From Candidatus Blautia equi (lineage in GTDB: Bacteria; Bacillota; Clostridia; Lachnospirales; Lachnospiraceae), in NCBI GenBank assembly GCA_018064695.1, contig JAGHUU010000118.1, positions 1-38,428 on the forward strand: 38,428 nucleotides of DNA, in the 5' to 3' direction. The notes under the pieces are model-generated. The model saw only the letters and a program-made list of their open reading frames with translations, did not search any database and was not told where the DNA came from. Below are positions 24,918 through 32,547 of this stretch, in pieces. Position numbers and translations under genes: made by a program. Every line of letters starts with the position of its first letter. Position 1 is the first letter of the stretch.

Positions 24918-26194
24918 TTATTCTTGGAATTACTTTCGTAGTACTCTTGGCAATCGGACTTCCTGTAGCATTTACAGTAGGTATTTCCGCATTATCCTTC
25001 TTTATTACCGAGCAGGTTCCTGTACAGATCGTTGTACAGAAGATGGTAAGCAGTACCCAGTCATTCTCTCTTCTTGCAGTACCTTTCTTCGTACTTGCAG
25101 GTAACCTGATGAACGAGACCGGTATTACTTCCCGTCTGATCAAATTCTGTAACCTTGTAACCGGTCACATGAGAGGCGGTCTCGCACAGGTATCCGTATT
25201 ACTTTCCTGTCTGATGGGTGGTATTTCCGGTTCCGCTACAGCTGATGCAGCTATGGAGAGCCGTATTCTTGGACCTGACATGGAGAAACGTGGTTACTCC
25301 AGAGGCTTCACCGCAGCGATCCTTGCTATGGGTGGTCTTATCACTTCCACCATTCCACCATCACTTGGTCTGATCCTTTACGGTGTTACCGGTGAGGTTT
25401 CCATCGGACGTCTGTTCCTTGCAGGTCTTGTTCCTGGAATCCTTATGACCGTAGTTCTGATGGGCGCTGTAGCTATCATCTCCAAAAAACGTGATTACAA
25501 ACCTGAGCATGAGAAATTCCCAAGCTTTGGTGAAGTAATGAAGGGACTGATTGAGAACATCTGGGCTCTTATGTTCCCAATCATTCTGATCGTTGGTATC
25601 CGTTTTGGTATCTTCACTCCATCTGAGGCAGGAGCTTTCGCAGTAGTTTACGCTCTGATCGTTGGATTATTCATCTATCGCGAGCTTACCCTTAAGAAAC
25701 TCATTGAGTGTCTTTCCACTACTGCTGTTGACCTTGCGGTTATCATGTTCATCATCATCTGCTCCAATGCATTTGGTTATGCAATCGTTACCGGTCAGCT
25801 TCCACAGACTCTGGCAAGAGCTATCACCTCCGTATCCGAGAACAAATACGTCATCCTTCTGATCGTAATGCTCTTCGTATTCTTCGTAGGTATGTTCATG
25901 GAGGCAACTGCAAACGTACTTCTTCTTACACCAATCTTCCTGCCGATCATCACTTCCTATGGATTTGATCCGGTACACTTTGGTGTAATGTATATGATCC
26001 TCATCACCATGGGTGGTATGACTCCTCCAATCGGTGTTACCATGTACACCACATGTTCTATTCTTGGATGTTCCATTCCGGTATATACAAAAGAGGCTAT
26101 GCCATTCATCCTTTCCATTATTCTGCTTCTGGTTATCCTGGCTGCATTCCCGCAGCTGGTACTGTTCCTGCCAAATCTGGTATACGGAGCTTAA
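24914..26194 (+). CDS. TRAP transporter large membrane subunit (DctM family)
   Basis: The 426-residue, roughly 12-helix permease is driven by a Na+ gradient. Family stretches include GGISGSATADAAMESRILGPDMEKRGY and NVLLLTPIFLPI. Length is normal. It is encoded between DctQ and the YiaK-like reductase, the same gene company as the E. coli yiaMNO transporter for 2,3-diketo-L-gulonate. Confidence 0.92.
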   Translation: MIILGITFVVLLAIGLPVAFTVGISALSFFITEQVPVQIVVQKMVSSTQSFSLLAVPFFVLAGNLMNETGITSRLIKFCNLVTGHMRGGLAQVSVLLSCLMGGISGSATADAAMESRILGPDMEKRGYSRGFTAAILAMGGLITSTIPPSLGLILYGVTGEVSIGRLFLAGLVPGILMTVVLMGAVAIISKKRDYKPEHEKFPSFGEVMKGLIENIWALMFPIILIVGIRFGIFTPSEAGAFAVVYALIVGLFIYRELTLKKLIECLSTTAVDLAVIMFIIICSNAFGYAIVTGQLPQTLARAITSVSENKYVILLIVMLFVFFVGMFMEATANVLLLTPIFLPIITSYGFDPVHFGVMYMILITMGGMTPPIGVTMYTTCSILGCSIPVYTKEAMPFILSIILLLVILAAFPQLVLFLPNLVYGA

Positions 26195-26230
26195 TGCAGA
26201 ATACTGAAACTCAACTAAGGAGAAACTGAA

Positions 26231-27241
26231 ATGAGAGTATCTTTTGACGAACTTAAGAGTGAGATCAAGCGCGTGTTCGTGAAAAACGGAATGAGCGATG
26301 AGAAAGCTGATTTCTGTGCGCAGATCCACACCGAGTCCACCTATGATGGAATTTATTCACACGGCGTAAACCGTGTATCCCGCTTCGTTGATTACATCCA
26401 GAAGGGATGGGTAGACATTAATGCAGAGCCTGTAGTTGAAAAAGACCTTGGCGCTGTAAAAGTCATCAACGGAAATATGGGACCTGGAATCCTCAATGCT
26501 TTCTACGCTGCTGACCAGGCTATGGAGATGGCAGACAAATTCGGCATTGGTATGGTAGGTCTCAGAAATACTACACACTGGATGCGCGGCGGCACATACG
26601 GAAAATATGCTGCTGAAAAAGGTTATGTGGCAATCATGTGGACCAACACCGAAGCATGTATGCCGCCATGGGGCGCAAAAGAGTGCCGTCTTGGAAATAA
26701 CCCATTTGTAATGGCATGCCCTGGCGAAGAGGGCGGTCCTGTAATGCTTATGGACATGGCTATCAGTCAGTATGCATACGGAAAACTTCAGGTTACCAGA
26801 CTTGCAGGCAAACAGCTGCCATTCCCTGGCGGTTTTGATAAGGACGGAAATGTTACCTCTGATCCTGGTGCCATTGAAGAGTCCATGAGAATCATGCCGA
26901 TCGGTTACTGGAAAGGCTCCGCATTCTCCTTCATGCTGGATATTCTTGGTTCTGTTCTTTCCGATGGTATCGGAGCAGCAGACCTGAATGCAGCTACCAA
27001 GGGATCCTGCGGCGGATGCTCCCAGATTCTCATCGTTGTAGATCCATCTAAGATCACAGATGGAGCTAAGATGAGAGACACCGTAAAACGTGCCATCGAA
27101 TACATCAAGGGAGCTGAGCCTGATGAGCACAACTCCAGCATTCATGCACCTGGCGAGGGAAGCGAGAGATTCCACAAAGAGCATGATGAGAAAGGTATCT
27201 TCGTAGACGATACCGTATGGGAAGAGATTAAAGCCCTTTAA
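26231..27241 (+). CDS. YiaK-like NAD(P)H-dependent keto-sugar-acid reductase (Ldh2/YiaK family)
   Basis: The 336-residue enzyme belongs to the malate/lactate dehydrogenase-like (Ldh2) fold, not the Rossmann LDH. His44 in SHGVNRV is the catalytic position in this family; motifs NTTHWMRGG and GNNPFVMACPG are characteristic. Its nearest known relative by context is YiaK, 2,3-diketo-L-gulonate reductase. Here no kinase/decarboxylase of the ascorbate route is present, but KDG kinase and KDPG aldolase are, so the substrate may be a keto-deoxy-uronate instead. Confidence 0.85.
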   Translation: MRVSFDELKSEIKRVFVKNGMSDEKADFCAQIHTESTYDGIYSHGVNRVSRFVDYIQKGWVDINAEPVVEKDLGAVKVINGNMGPGILNAFYAADQAMEMADKFGIGMVGLRNTTHWMRGGTYGKYAAEKGYVAIMWTNTEACMPPWGAKECRLGNNPFVMACPGEEGGPVMLMDMAISQYAYGKLQVTRLAGKQLPFPGGFDKDGNVTSDPGAIEESMRIMPIGYWKGSAFSFMLDILGSVLSDGIGAADLNAATKGSCGGCSQILIVVDPSKITDGAKMRDTVKRAIEYIKGAEPDEHNSSIHAPGEGSERFHKEHDEKGIFVDDTVWEEIKAL

Positions 27242-27267
27242 TCGAATATAGTTTACTTGTTGTGAGG

Positions 27268-27309
27268 CACCGATTATTTTCTGTTCTTCCGGATAGGATA
27301 TAATCGGTG
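27268..27309 (+). other. Long-stem hairpin between the YiaK-like and YiaL-like genes
   Basis: A perfect 10-bp stem (CACCGATTAT 27268-27277 with ATAATCGGTG 27300-27309) encloses a 22-base loop. Only TTT follows, so termination would be weak; processing or partial attenuation is possible. An IclR-like half-site, ATATTGTGAAAA, follows just before the next ribosome site (about 27332-27343). Confidence 0.45.
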
Positions 27310-27353
27310 TTTCGCACTCTGACGATTTTATATTGTGAAAAGGAGTAAAAGAG

Positions 27354-27812
27354 ATGATTATTGATCAGATCAGCAACATGTCCCGCTATATGAGCTCACA
27401 TAAAAATATTGCCACCGCACTTCAGTTCATCGCAGATCACGCAAATGATCCTGAACTGCAGGACGGAACCTACCCGATCGTTCCTGATGAGGTGATCGTT
27501 CACGTTGTGACCAAAGATACCCACGCACGTGAGGCTGCTAAGATGGAGATCCATAAAAAATTTATGGACATCCACTACATCATCCGCGGTGCTGAGAGAT
27601 GTGCTGTTGCAGTTCTGCCTCCTATGGAGGAGATCGACTACAGCGATGAGACCGACAACGGTTTCTGGGACTGCGAGGATACCTTCAATGTGAGAATCGG
27701 CGAGGGCGAGTTCTACGCAGTATGGCCTCTGGAGCCTCACTGCCCACTGTGCAACGCAGGCGAGAGCGAGGAGAACGTCCGCAAATTTATTGTTAAGGTA
27801 AAAGTGGATTGA
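27354..27812 (+). CDS. YhcH/YjgK/YiaL family protein, probable sugar-acid anomerase
   Basis: The 152-residue cupin-like protein shows the family stretch EIHKKFMDIHYIIRGAE with metal-binding Glu/His residues, and a C-terminal VWPLEPHCP with another His. Family member YhcH (NanQ) has been described as a sialic-acid anomerase that opens cyclic keto-acid sugars; E. coli YiaL sits in the diketogulonate operon. By analogy this protein may supply the open-chain substrate to the reductase. Start ATG 27354 follows AAGGAG. Confidence 0.8.
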   Translation: MIIDQISNMSRYMSSHKNIATALQFIADHANDPELQDGTYPIVPDEVIVHVVTKDTHAREAAKMEIHKKFMDIHYIIRGAERCAVAVLPPMEEIDYSDETDNGFWDCEDTFNVRIGEGEFYAVWPLEPHCPLCNAGESEENVRKFIVKVKVD

Positions 27813-27822
27813 TCTATGAAAT

Positions 27823-27896
27823 AAAGTGAGACAGGGGGACAGGGACCTGGTCCAATTTTTCTGAATCAAAAATGGACCAGGTCCCTGTCTCACTTT
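27823..27896. repeat. REP-like long inverted repeat A in a convergent gene gap
   Basis: TAAAGTGAGACAGG at the left is mirrored by CCTGTCTCACTTTA at the right, and the inner arms GGGACCTGGTCCA / TGGACCAGGTCCC also pair around a T-rich/A-rich loop. The left arm carries eight extra bases (GGGACAGG), absent from the right. It fills the 85-base gap between the stops of the YiaL-like and IclR genes and could act as a bidirectional terminator. A relative occurs at 32463-32535. Confidence 0.75.
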
Positions 27897-27897
27897 A

Positions 27898-28656
27898 TTA
27901 AAAGCTGATTCTTGAAAGCTGTCTCTTCACGCTTAATACAAGGTGGGAGAGCTCGCGGATGCGCTCGTCCGACATGCGGTTGATAGGAGCGGAGATGGAG
28001 AAGGCAAAGCGGGGCTGGCCGTCGGAGGAGGTGAGGGCGGCTGCAATACAGCGGACACCGTACTCGTTTTCCTCATCATCCAGCGCGTAGCCCTGGCGGC
28101 GGACTTCATCAAGCTTCTGAATGAAGGAGCTGTAATCTGTGATGGTATGCTCTGTGAGGGGGCGGATCTCGCTGTTGTCCCAGATCTGTTTGACCTGGGT
28201 GAGATCCATATCGGCTGCCAGAGCTTTTCCAACGCCGGAGCAGTACACAGGGATGCGGCTGCCCACGCGGGAGACCATGCGGATGGTGTTGGTGAAAGAT
28301 TCTTCTTTATGAATATAGACAGCGTCTGTGCCCTCCAGCTGGACCAGATGGACGGTCTCACCGGATTCGTGGCAGAGCTGTTTTAAATATGGGCGGATGA
28401 TCTCCAGAATATCCATGCGCTCAAGAAGGCGGTTGGACATTTCCAGAAGCTTCAGGGTCAAGTCATATTTCTGTGTGTCCGGATCCTGTCTGACATATCC
28501 CATATAGATGAGGGAGCTTAAGATGCGGTGCACGGTGCTTTTATTTAATTCCAGGCGGGTGGTGAGATCGGAGAGGGCCAGGGGGCCGTCCTCGGATAAG
28601 ATCTCCAGCGCGTCAAAAAGCCTGTCTGCTACCTGGATGGGGTTCTTGCTTTCCAT
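27898..28656 (-). CDS. IclR family transcriptional regulator
   Basis: The 252-residue regulator has a winged helix (about 5-70; LALSDLTTRLELNKSTVHRI is the recognition region) and an IclR effector domain (about 80-250) with VGSRIPVYCSGVGKA and the ligand-site DDEENEYGVRCIA. ATG at 28656 follows GAGGAAC. Divergent from eda. IclR members control sugar-acid pathways such as yia (YiaJ) and kdg. Operator-like repeats fill the intergenic region, one lying inside its own promoter. Confidence 0.9.
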   Translation of the reverse strand: MESKNPIQVADRLFDALEILSEDGPLALSDLTTRLELNKSTVHRILSSLIYMGYVRQDPDTQKYDLTLKLLEMSNRLLERMDILEIIRPYLKQLCHESGETVHLVQLEGTDAVYIHKEESFTNTIRMVSRVGSRIPVYCSGVGKALAADMDLTQVKQIWDNSEIRPLTEHTITDYSSFIQKLDEVRRQGYALDDEENEYGVRCIAAALTSSDGQPRFAFSISAPINRMSDERIRELSHLVLSVKRQLSRISF

Positions 28657-28692
28657 AAAAGGGTTCCTCTTTTCCGGTTTCTGTTTTTGGTG

Positions 28693-28721
28693 ATTATAGC
28701 ATGTTTCACATTGTGAAACAA
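28693..28721 (-). promoter_or_regulatory. IclR gene promoter with internal operator
   Basis: On the minus strand TTGTTT (28716-28721), 17 bases and TATAAT (28693-28698). The palindrome GTTTCACATTGTGAAAC (28703-28719) lies between the two boxes, so IclR binding should shut off its own gene. Confidence 0.6.
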
Positions 28722-28871
28722 CGCCTTGTATTATGAAAAGTGCCAAAAAACAAACGTAATATTCTTGACATTTTTTCGACATATAGTATAATCCATAACA
28801 AGAGGTTTTATAATATAGAACTGCGTTCCATATTATGAAACAAATAGTGTTAATATATCACATTATGAAAA
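28703..28871. promoter_or_regulatory. IclR operator cluster
   Basis: Three 17-base sites share the pattern GTTTCACATTGTGAAAC: 28703-28719 (perfect 8-bp arms), GTTCCATATTATGAAAC at 28825-28841, and a weaker ATATCACATTATGAAAA at 28855-28871. A half-site ATTATGAAAA is at 28730-28739. The last two full sites lie between the eda start of transcription and its ribosome site, where a bound protein would block elongation. Confidence 0.6.
28765..28792 (+). promoter_or_regulatory. Promoter of the eda-kdgK operon
   Basis: A perfect TTGACA (28765-28770), 16-base spacer and a perfect TATAAT (28787-28792). Confidence 0.75.
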
Positions 28872-28888
28872 AACGGAGGAAAAAGGTT

Positions 28889-29527
28889 ATGAACAAGGTT
28901 TTAGAGCAGCTTTCCAGCTATGGTGTAGTACCTGTAGTTGTGTTAAACGATGCTAAAGATGCTGAGCCACTGGCTAAAGCAATGGTAGAGGGAGGACTTC
29001 CTGTAGCAGAGGTTACTTTCCGTACAGATGCAGCAGAAGAGTCCATCCGCATTATGGCAGAGAAATATCCTGAGATGATCGTAGGTGCAGGTACCGTTCT
29101 TACCATCGACCAGGTTGACCGTGCAGTAGCAGCAGGCGCTAAATTCATCGTAAGCCCTGGCTTTGACCCTGAGATCGTTGATTACTGTCTGTCCAAAGGC
29201 ATCTGTGTTACCCCTGGTATCATCACTCCATCCGAGCTTGCTCAGGCTGTAAAACGCGGCCTTGAGGTAGTTAAATTCTTCCCGGCTGAGCAGTTTGGCG
29301 GACTTGCTACTATCAAAGCTCTTGCAGCTCCATATACCCAGGTTAAGTTCATGCCTACCGGCGGAATCAGCGCTAAGAACATCAAAGATTATCTTGGATT
29401 CAACAAGATCATCGCATGCGGCGGAAGCTGGATGGTGAAAGGCGACCTTGTAAAAGCAGGCGAGTTTGATAAGATCAAAGACATGTGTGCAGAGGCAGTT
29501 GCACTGGTAAAAGAGATTAGAGGATAA
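28889..29527 (+). CDS. eda: KDPG/KHG aldolase
   Basis: The 212-residue class I aldolase cleaves 2-keto-3-deoxy-6-phosphogluconate to pyruvate and glyceraldehyde-3-phosphate. The Schiff-base Lys lies in VVKFFPAEQFGG (about Lys129); Glu41 in AEVTFRT is the general acid/base position; the phosphate loop is PTGGIS. GAGTVLT is another family motif. ATG at 28889 follows GGAGGA. Cotranscribed with the KDG-type kinase 39 bases downstream. Confidence 0.95.
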   Translation: MNKVLEQLSSYGVVPVVVLNDAKDAEPLAKAMVEGGLPVAEVTFRTDAAEESIRIMAEKYPEMIVGAGTVLTIDQVDRAVAAGAKFIVSPGFDPEIVDYCLSKGICVTPGIITPSELAQAVKRGLEVVKFFPAEQFGGLATIKALAAPYTQVKFMPTGGISAKNIKDYLGFNKIIACGGSWMVKGDLVKAGEFDKIKDMCAEAVALVKEIRG

Positions 29528-29566
29528 TCTACTGACGATTTCGTATAAACTGGAGGAATTTATATC

Positions 29567-30664
29567 ATGAATTTAAATTTAAGACCAAAAGAAGAGTGTA
29601 TGTTTGATGCTGTATCCCTTGGAGAGGTTATGCTTCGTCTTGATCCGGGCGAAGGCCGTATCCGTACCGCAAGATCCTTCCGCGCATGGGAAGGCGGCGG
29701 AGAGTACAACGTAGTTCGCGGCCTCAGAAGATGCTTCGGACTTAAGACCGCTGTTATCACCGCTTTCGCTGATAACGAAGTAGGTATGCTGATGGAAGAC
29801 TTCATCCTTCAGGGCGGCGTTGATACCTCCCTCATCAAATGGATGAAGACCGACGGTATCGGACGCGTTTGCCGTAACGGTATCAACTTTACTGAGAGAG
29901 GCTTCGGTATCCGTGGTGCAGTTGGATGCTCCGACCGTGCAAACACCGCTATCTCCAAAGCTACCCCAGAGGACTTCGATTTTGATTACATCTTTGGAAC
30001 CCTCGGCGTAAGATGGCTTCACACCGGCGGTATCTACGCAGCTCTTTCCGAGCAGGCATGTGAGACCGTTCTTGCAGCTATCAAGACCGCTAAGAAATAC
30101 GGCACCATCGTATCTTACGACCTGAACTACCGTCCATCCATGTGGAGCGCAATCGGCGGAAAAGAAAAAGCTCAGGAAGTTAATAAAGAGATCGCTAAAT
30201 ATGTAGACGTTATGATCGGTAACGAGGAAGACTTCACCGCATGCCTTGGCTTCGAGATCGAGGGCAACGATGAGAACCTGAAAGAGCTGAACCTTGACGG
30301 ATACAAGAAGATGATCAACGAGGCAGCTAAGACCTATCCTAACTTCAAGGCAGTAGCTACCACTCTTCGTGAGGTTAAGACCGCTACCGTTAACGACTGG
30401 AGCGCAATCTGCTGGGCAGACGGCGAGATCTACAAAGCAAAAGACTACAAGGGTCTTGAGATCATGGACCGTGTAGGCGGCGGCGATTCCTTCGCATCCG
30501 GTCTTGTATACGGCCTTATGACCACCGGCGATGCAGAGCTGGCAGTTAACTACGGTGCAGCTCACGGCGCACTTGCTATGACCACACCTGGTGATACCAC
30601 CATGGCAAGCAAGAAAGAAGTAGAAGCTATCATGGGCGGCGCTGGTGCTCGTGTACAGAGATAA
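29567..30664 (+). CDS. kdgK: PfkB family sugar kinase, probable 2-keto-3-deoxygluconate kinase
   Basis: The 365-residue ribokinase-fold enzyme has SLGEVMLRLDPG at the N-terminus, the substrate-loop region EGGGEYNVVRGLRR, SYDLNYRPSMW in the middle and the catalytic motif DRVGGGDSFASGLVYG near the C-terminus. These and the next-door KDPG aldolase point to KDG phosphorylation. GGAGG lies 11 bases upstream of ATG. The chemistry of the operon is KDG to KDPG to pyruvate plus triose phosphate. Confidence 0.85.
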   Translation: MNLNLRPKEECMFDAVSLGEVMLRLDPGEGRIRTARSFRAWEGGGEYNVVRGLRRCFGLKTAVITAFADNEVGMLMEDFILQGGVDTSLIKWMKTDGIGRVCRNGINFTERGFGIRGAVGCSDRANTAISKATPEDFDFDYIFGTLGVRWLHTGGIYAALSEQACETVLAAIKTAKKYGTIVSYDLNYRPSMWSAIGGKEKAQEVNKEIAKYVDVMIGNEEDFTACLGFEIEGNDENLKELNLDGYKKMINEAAKTYPNFKAVATTLREVKTATVNDWSAICWADGEIYKAKDYKGLEIMDRVGGGDSFASGLVYGLMTTGDAELAVNYGAAHGALAMTTPGDTTMASKKEVEAIMGGAGARVQR

Positions 30665-30700
30665 TCGTTTTATAATAGATTTCTATTTATAAATACGCAG

Positions 30701-30740
30701 AAAAGCTGTTGTGCGGAAACGTACGGCAGCTTTTTTCTTT
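30701..30740 (+). terminator. Terminator of the eda-kdgK operon
   Basis: An imperfect stem with wobble pairs (30701-30715 with 30720-30734) closed by a stable GAAA tetraloop, running into a T6 tract. Confidence 0.85.
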
Positions 30741-30771
30741 CATAGGAAATTGATCTTATTTTCGCTGCTGT

Positions 30772-30800
30772 TTGCCGTATTTTTCATCTTCTGCTATAAT
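30772..30800 (+). promoter_or_regulatory. Promoter of the two small hypothetical genes
   Basis: TTGCCG (30772-30777), 17 bases, TATAAT (30795-30800) with an extended -10 TGC. Confidence 0.5.
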
Positions 30801-30842
30801 AGGGGAAATATGCTTGTTGCTTTGATCAGAGGAGAGAATAAA

Positions 30843-31268
30843 ATGGCATTACTGAATATTTCCATTCAGGAGCTTACGCAGCTCATGGAGGAGAACAGAA
30901 GAAATTTTGAACGGCTTCTGCAGCTGCTGGAAGAGAGCGGCGCGGATGTGGAGAAATATAAAATCCCTGCCGGGAACGACGGGGAAGAAGAAGCAGATCT
31001 TTCAATACATATAAGTCCCACAAATATGACAGCAGATGGACGCAGAAAATGGGATCTTCTGGAGACCATGCTGGAGGAAGAGATCGAGGACTACCGGGAA
31101 AATGCAGAGGAGCTGCAGTCCATGAAGTATCTCTGCCGCACGGAAGACGAATATGCGGACATGGCACAGGAAGTGCAGGCATCAAAGGACCTGATCAATG
31201 GACTTCATAAGGCCATTGAGGGATTACAGAGAAGAGACCAGATCAGACGAGGAGAGAGTGTGAAATGA
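30843..31268 (+). CDS. Hypothetical protein, helical, 141 residues
   Basis: Not recognised. The product is acidic and mostly helical, with probable coiled coil at about 5-40 (LTQLMEENRRNFERLLQLLE) and 65-135. It has no signal peptide or membrane helix. ATG at 30843 is preferred because AGAGGAGAG lies before it; upstream in-frame codons would translate through the promoter. It overlaps the next gene by four bases (ATGA), so the two products probably act together. Confidence 0.6.
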   Translation: MALLNISIQELTQLMEENRRNFERLLQLLEESGADVEKYKIPAGNDGEEEADLSIHISPTNMTADGRRKWDLLETMLEEEIEDYRENAEELQSMKYLCRTEDEYADMAQEVQASKDLINGLHKAIEGLQRRDQIRRGESVK

Positions 31269-31864
31269 GAAAACGATTATTTGAGTCAGAAGACCATTTT
31301 ATGGTGCGTGTAAAGCGTGAGGAGATCCTGGCAAAAACCGGCGTGAAAAAAAGCCTTTTTGAGACAGACCAGCACTATGAGGAGCGGGCTAAAAAGGAAT
31401 ACCGCGATAAGACTGCGGGCATTGAAAAGAAGCTTTTTGAATCCAGGGAGCATTTTGAACTGAGACAGGAGGCCGCCATCACTGAAAAATCCACCGGTAT
31501 CGAGAGACATCCGGGTGAGGAGTACGATGACTATGTGGAGAGAGCTGAGCGTGAAGCTCTCTGCCGTAAGCACCATCTGTTAGCAGGTGCCCACGGACAC
31601 CATCTGGGAGGAATCTCCGAGGCTGAGCACAGAAAGAATCAGATCCACGCCATGGAGGAGATGACCAATGTGGGCAAAAAGCTCCTGGAATCTGAGGATC
31701 ACTATTATCACAGACTTCGCACAGAAGCCCTGGCAGTTCTTGGAAAAACCACGAAAAAAGCATTGGAATCTAAAAAATCCTTTATCATCAGAAGCAGAAT
31801 TGAGGCATTGAAACACGATCCGGAGCTGGTGGAGAGACTGGGACTGGATAAATGGGAGGAATAA
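31265..31864 (+). CDS. Hypothetical protein built of about six 25-residue repeats
   Basis: The 199-residue protein consists almost entirely of repeats with the pattern K-K-x-L-F-E-S-x-x-H-(F/Y)-x-x-R-x-x-x-E-A. Copies start near residues 1, 26, 52, 78, 136 and 162; a His/Gly-rich insert (HHLLAGAHGHHLGG, about 102-115) lies before the fifth. The repeats are charged and helical, likely a helical-repeat scaffold. No enzymatic motif, signal peptide or membrane helix. Family not recognised. Confidence 0.65.
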   Translation: MRKRLFESEDHFMVRVKREEILAKTGVKKSLFETDQHYEERAKKEYRDKTAGIEKKLFESREHFELRQEAAITEKSTGIERHPGEEYDDYVERAEREALCRKHHLLAGAHGHHLGGISEAEHRKNQIHAMEEMTNVGKKLLESEDHYYHRLRTEALAVLGKTTKKALESKKSFIIRSRIEALKHDPELVERLGLDKWEE

Positions 31865-31871
31865 GAGAAAG

Positions 31872-32462
31872 ATGGAAGCACTGGAACTTATGACAAGCAG
31901 ACGAAGCACCAGAAAATTTCAGCAGAGACCCCTTGAGGCGAAGAAGCTGGATATGATCCTTAAGGCAGGACGCCATGCCCCAAGCGGCGGCAACTGCCAG
32001 ACTACCCACTTTCTGGTAATTCAGAACAAAGAGGTTCTGGACAAACTCACAGTGATGGTGCGGGAGGCTTTTGCAAAAATGGAGGAGACTCCGGGGATGT
32101 ACAAATCCATCGTGAATTCCATTCGCCTCTCCAAAGGCGGAAAATATGTGTTCCACTATGATCCTTCCGTGCTGATCGTGACTGCAAATCTTAAGGAGTA
32201 CGGAAACAACATTGCGGACTGCTCCTGCGCGCTGGAAAATATGATGCTGGAAGCCAACGCCCTGGAGCTTGGCAGCTGCTGGATCAACCAGCTGAAATGG
32301 CTGAACGAGGAACCTACGGTTCTTGCTTATCTGCAGAGCCTGGGCCTTAAGGAAGGCGAGAGAGTCTACGGCGCTCTGGCTGTTGGATATGCAGATACAA
32401 AGGATGGCCTGCCGGCCAGAAATCCACTGCCCAGAACAGGCAATGAAGTGACATATATATAA
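31872..32462 (+). CDS. Nitroreductase family protein (FMN-dependent)
   Basis: The 196-residue oxidoreductase has the FMN-phosphate motif SRRSTRKF at the N-terminus, RHAPSGGNCQTTHFLVI and LELGSCWINQ, all typical of nitroreductases. It probably uses NAD(P)H; the physiological substrate is unknown. GGGAGGA lies about ten bases upstream of the ATG, within the end of the previous gene. The stop codon abuts REP-like element B. Confidence 0.88.
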   Translation: MEALELMTSRRSTRKFQQRPLEAKKLDMILKAGRHAPSGGNCQTTHFLVIQNKEVLDKLTVMVREAFAKMEETPGMYKSIVNSIRLSKGGKYVFHYDPSVLIVTANLKEYGNNIADCSCALENMMLEANALELGSCWINQLKWLNEEPTVLAYLQSLGLKEGERVYGALAVGYADTKDGLPARNPLPRTGNEVTYI

Positions 32463-32535
32463 GTGGGACAAGGGGACAGGGAACTGGTTCAATTTTGCGA
32501 GCAAAATGAACCAGGTCCCTGTCCCCTTGTCACAC
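32463..32535. repeat. REP-like long inverted repeat B in a convergent gene gap
   Basis: Arms 32463-32498 and 32501-32535 are about 33/36 complementary; the inner parts read GGGACAGGGAACTGGTTCA and TGAACCAGGTCCCTGTCCC. It occupies most of the 85-base gap between convergent nitroreductase and parvulin stops. It shares GGGACAGGGACCTGGT with element A at 27823-27896. Probably a dispersed palindromic element now acting as bidirectional terminator. Confidence 0.78.
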
Positions 32536-32547
32536 CCGGCGGTGGAA

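Noticed and set aside
26357..27184. 275-codon minus-strand open frame
   Set aside because: Antisense shadow of the YiaK-like gene, with improbable composition and no ribosome site.
29579..30565. 328-codon minus-strand open frame
   Set aside because: Antisense shadow of the KDG kinase gene, which has strong codon bias.
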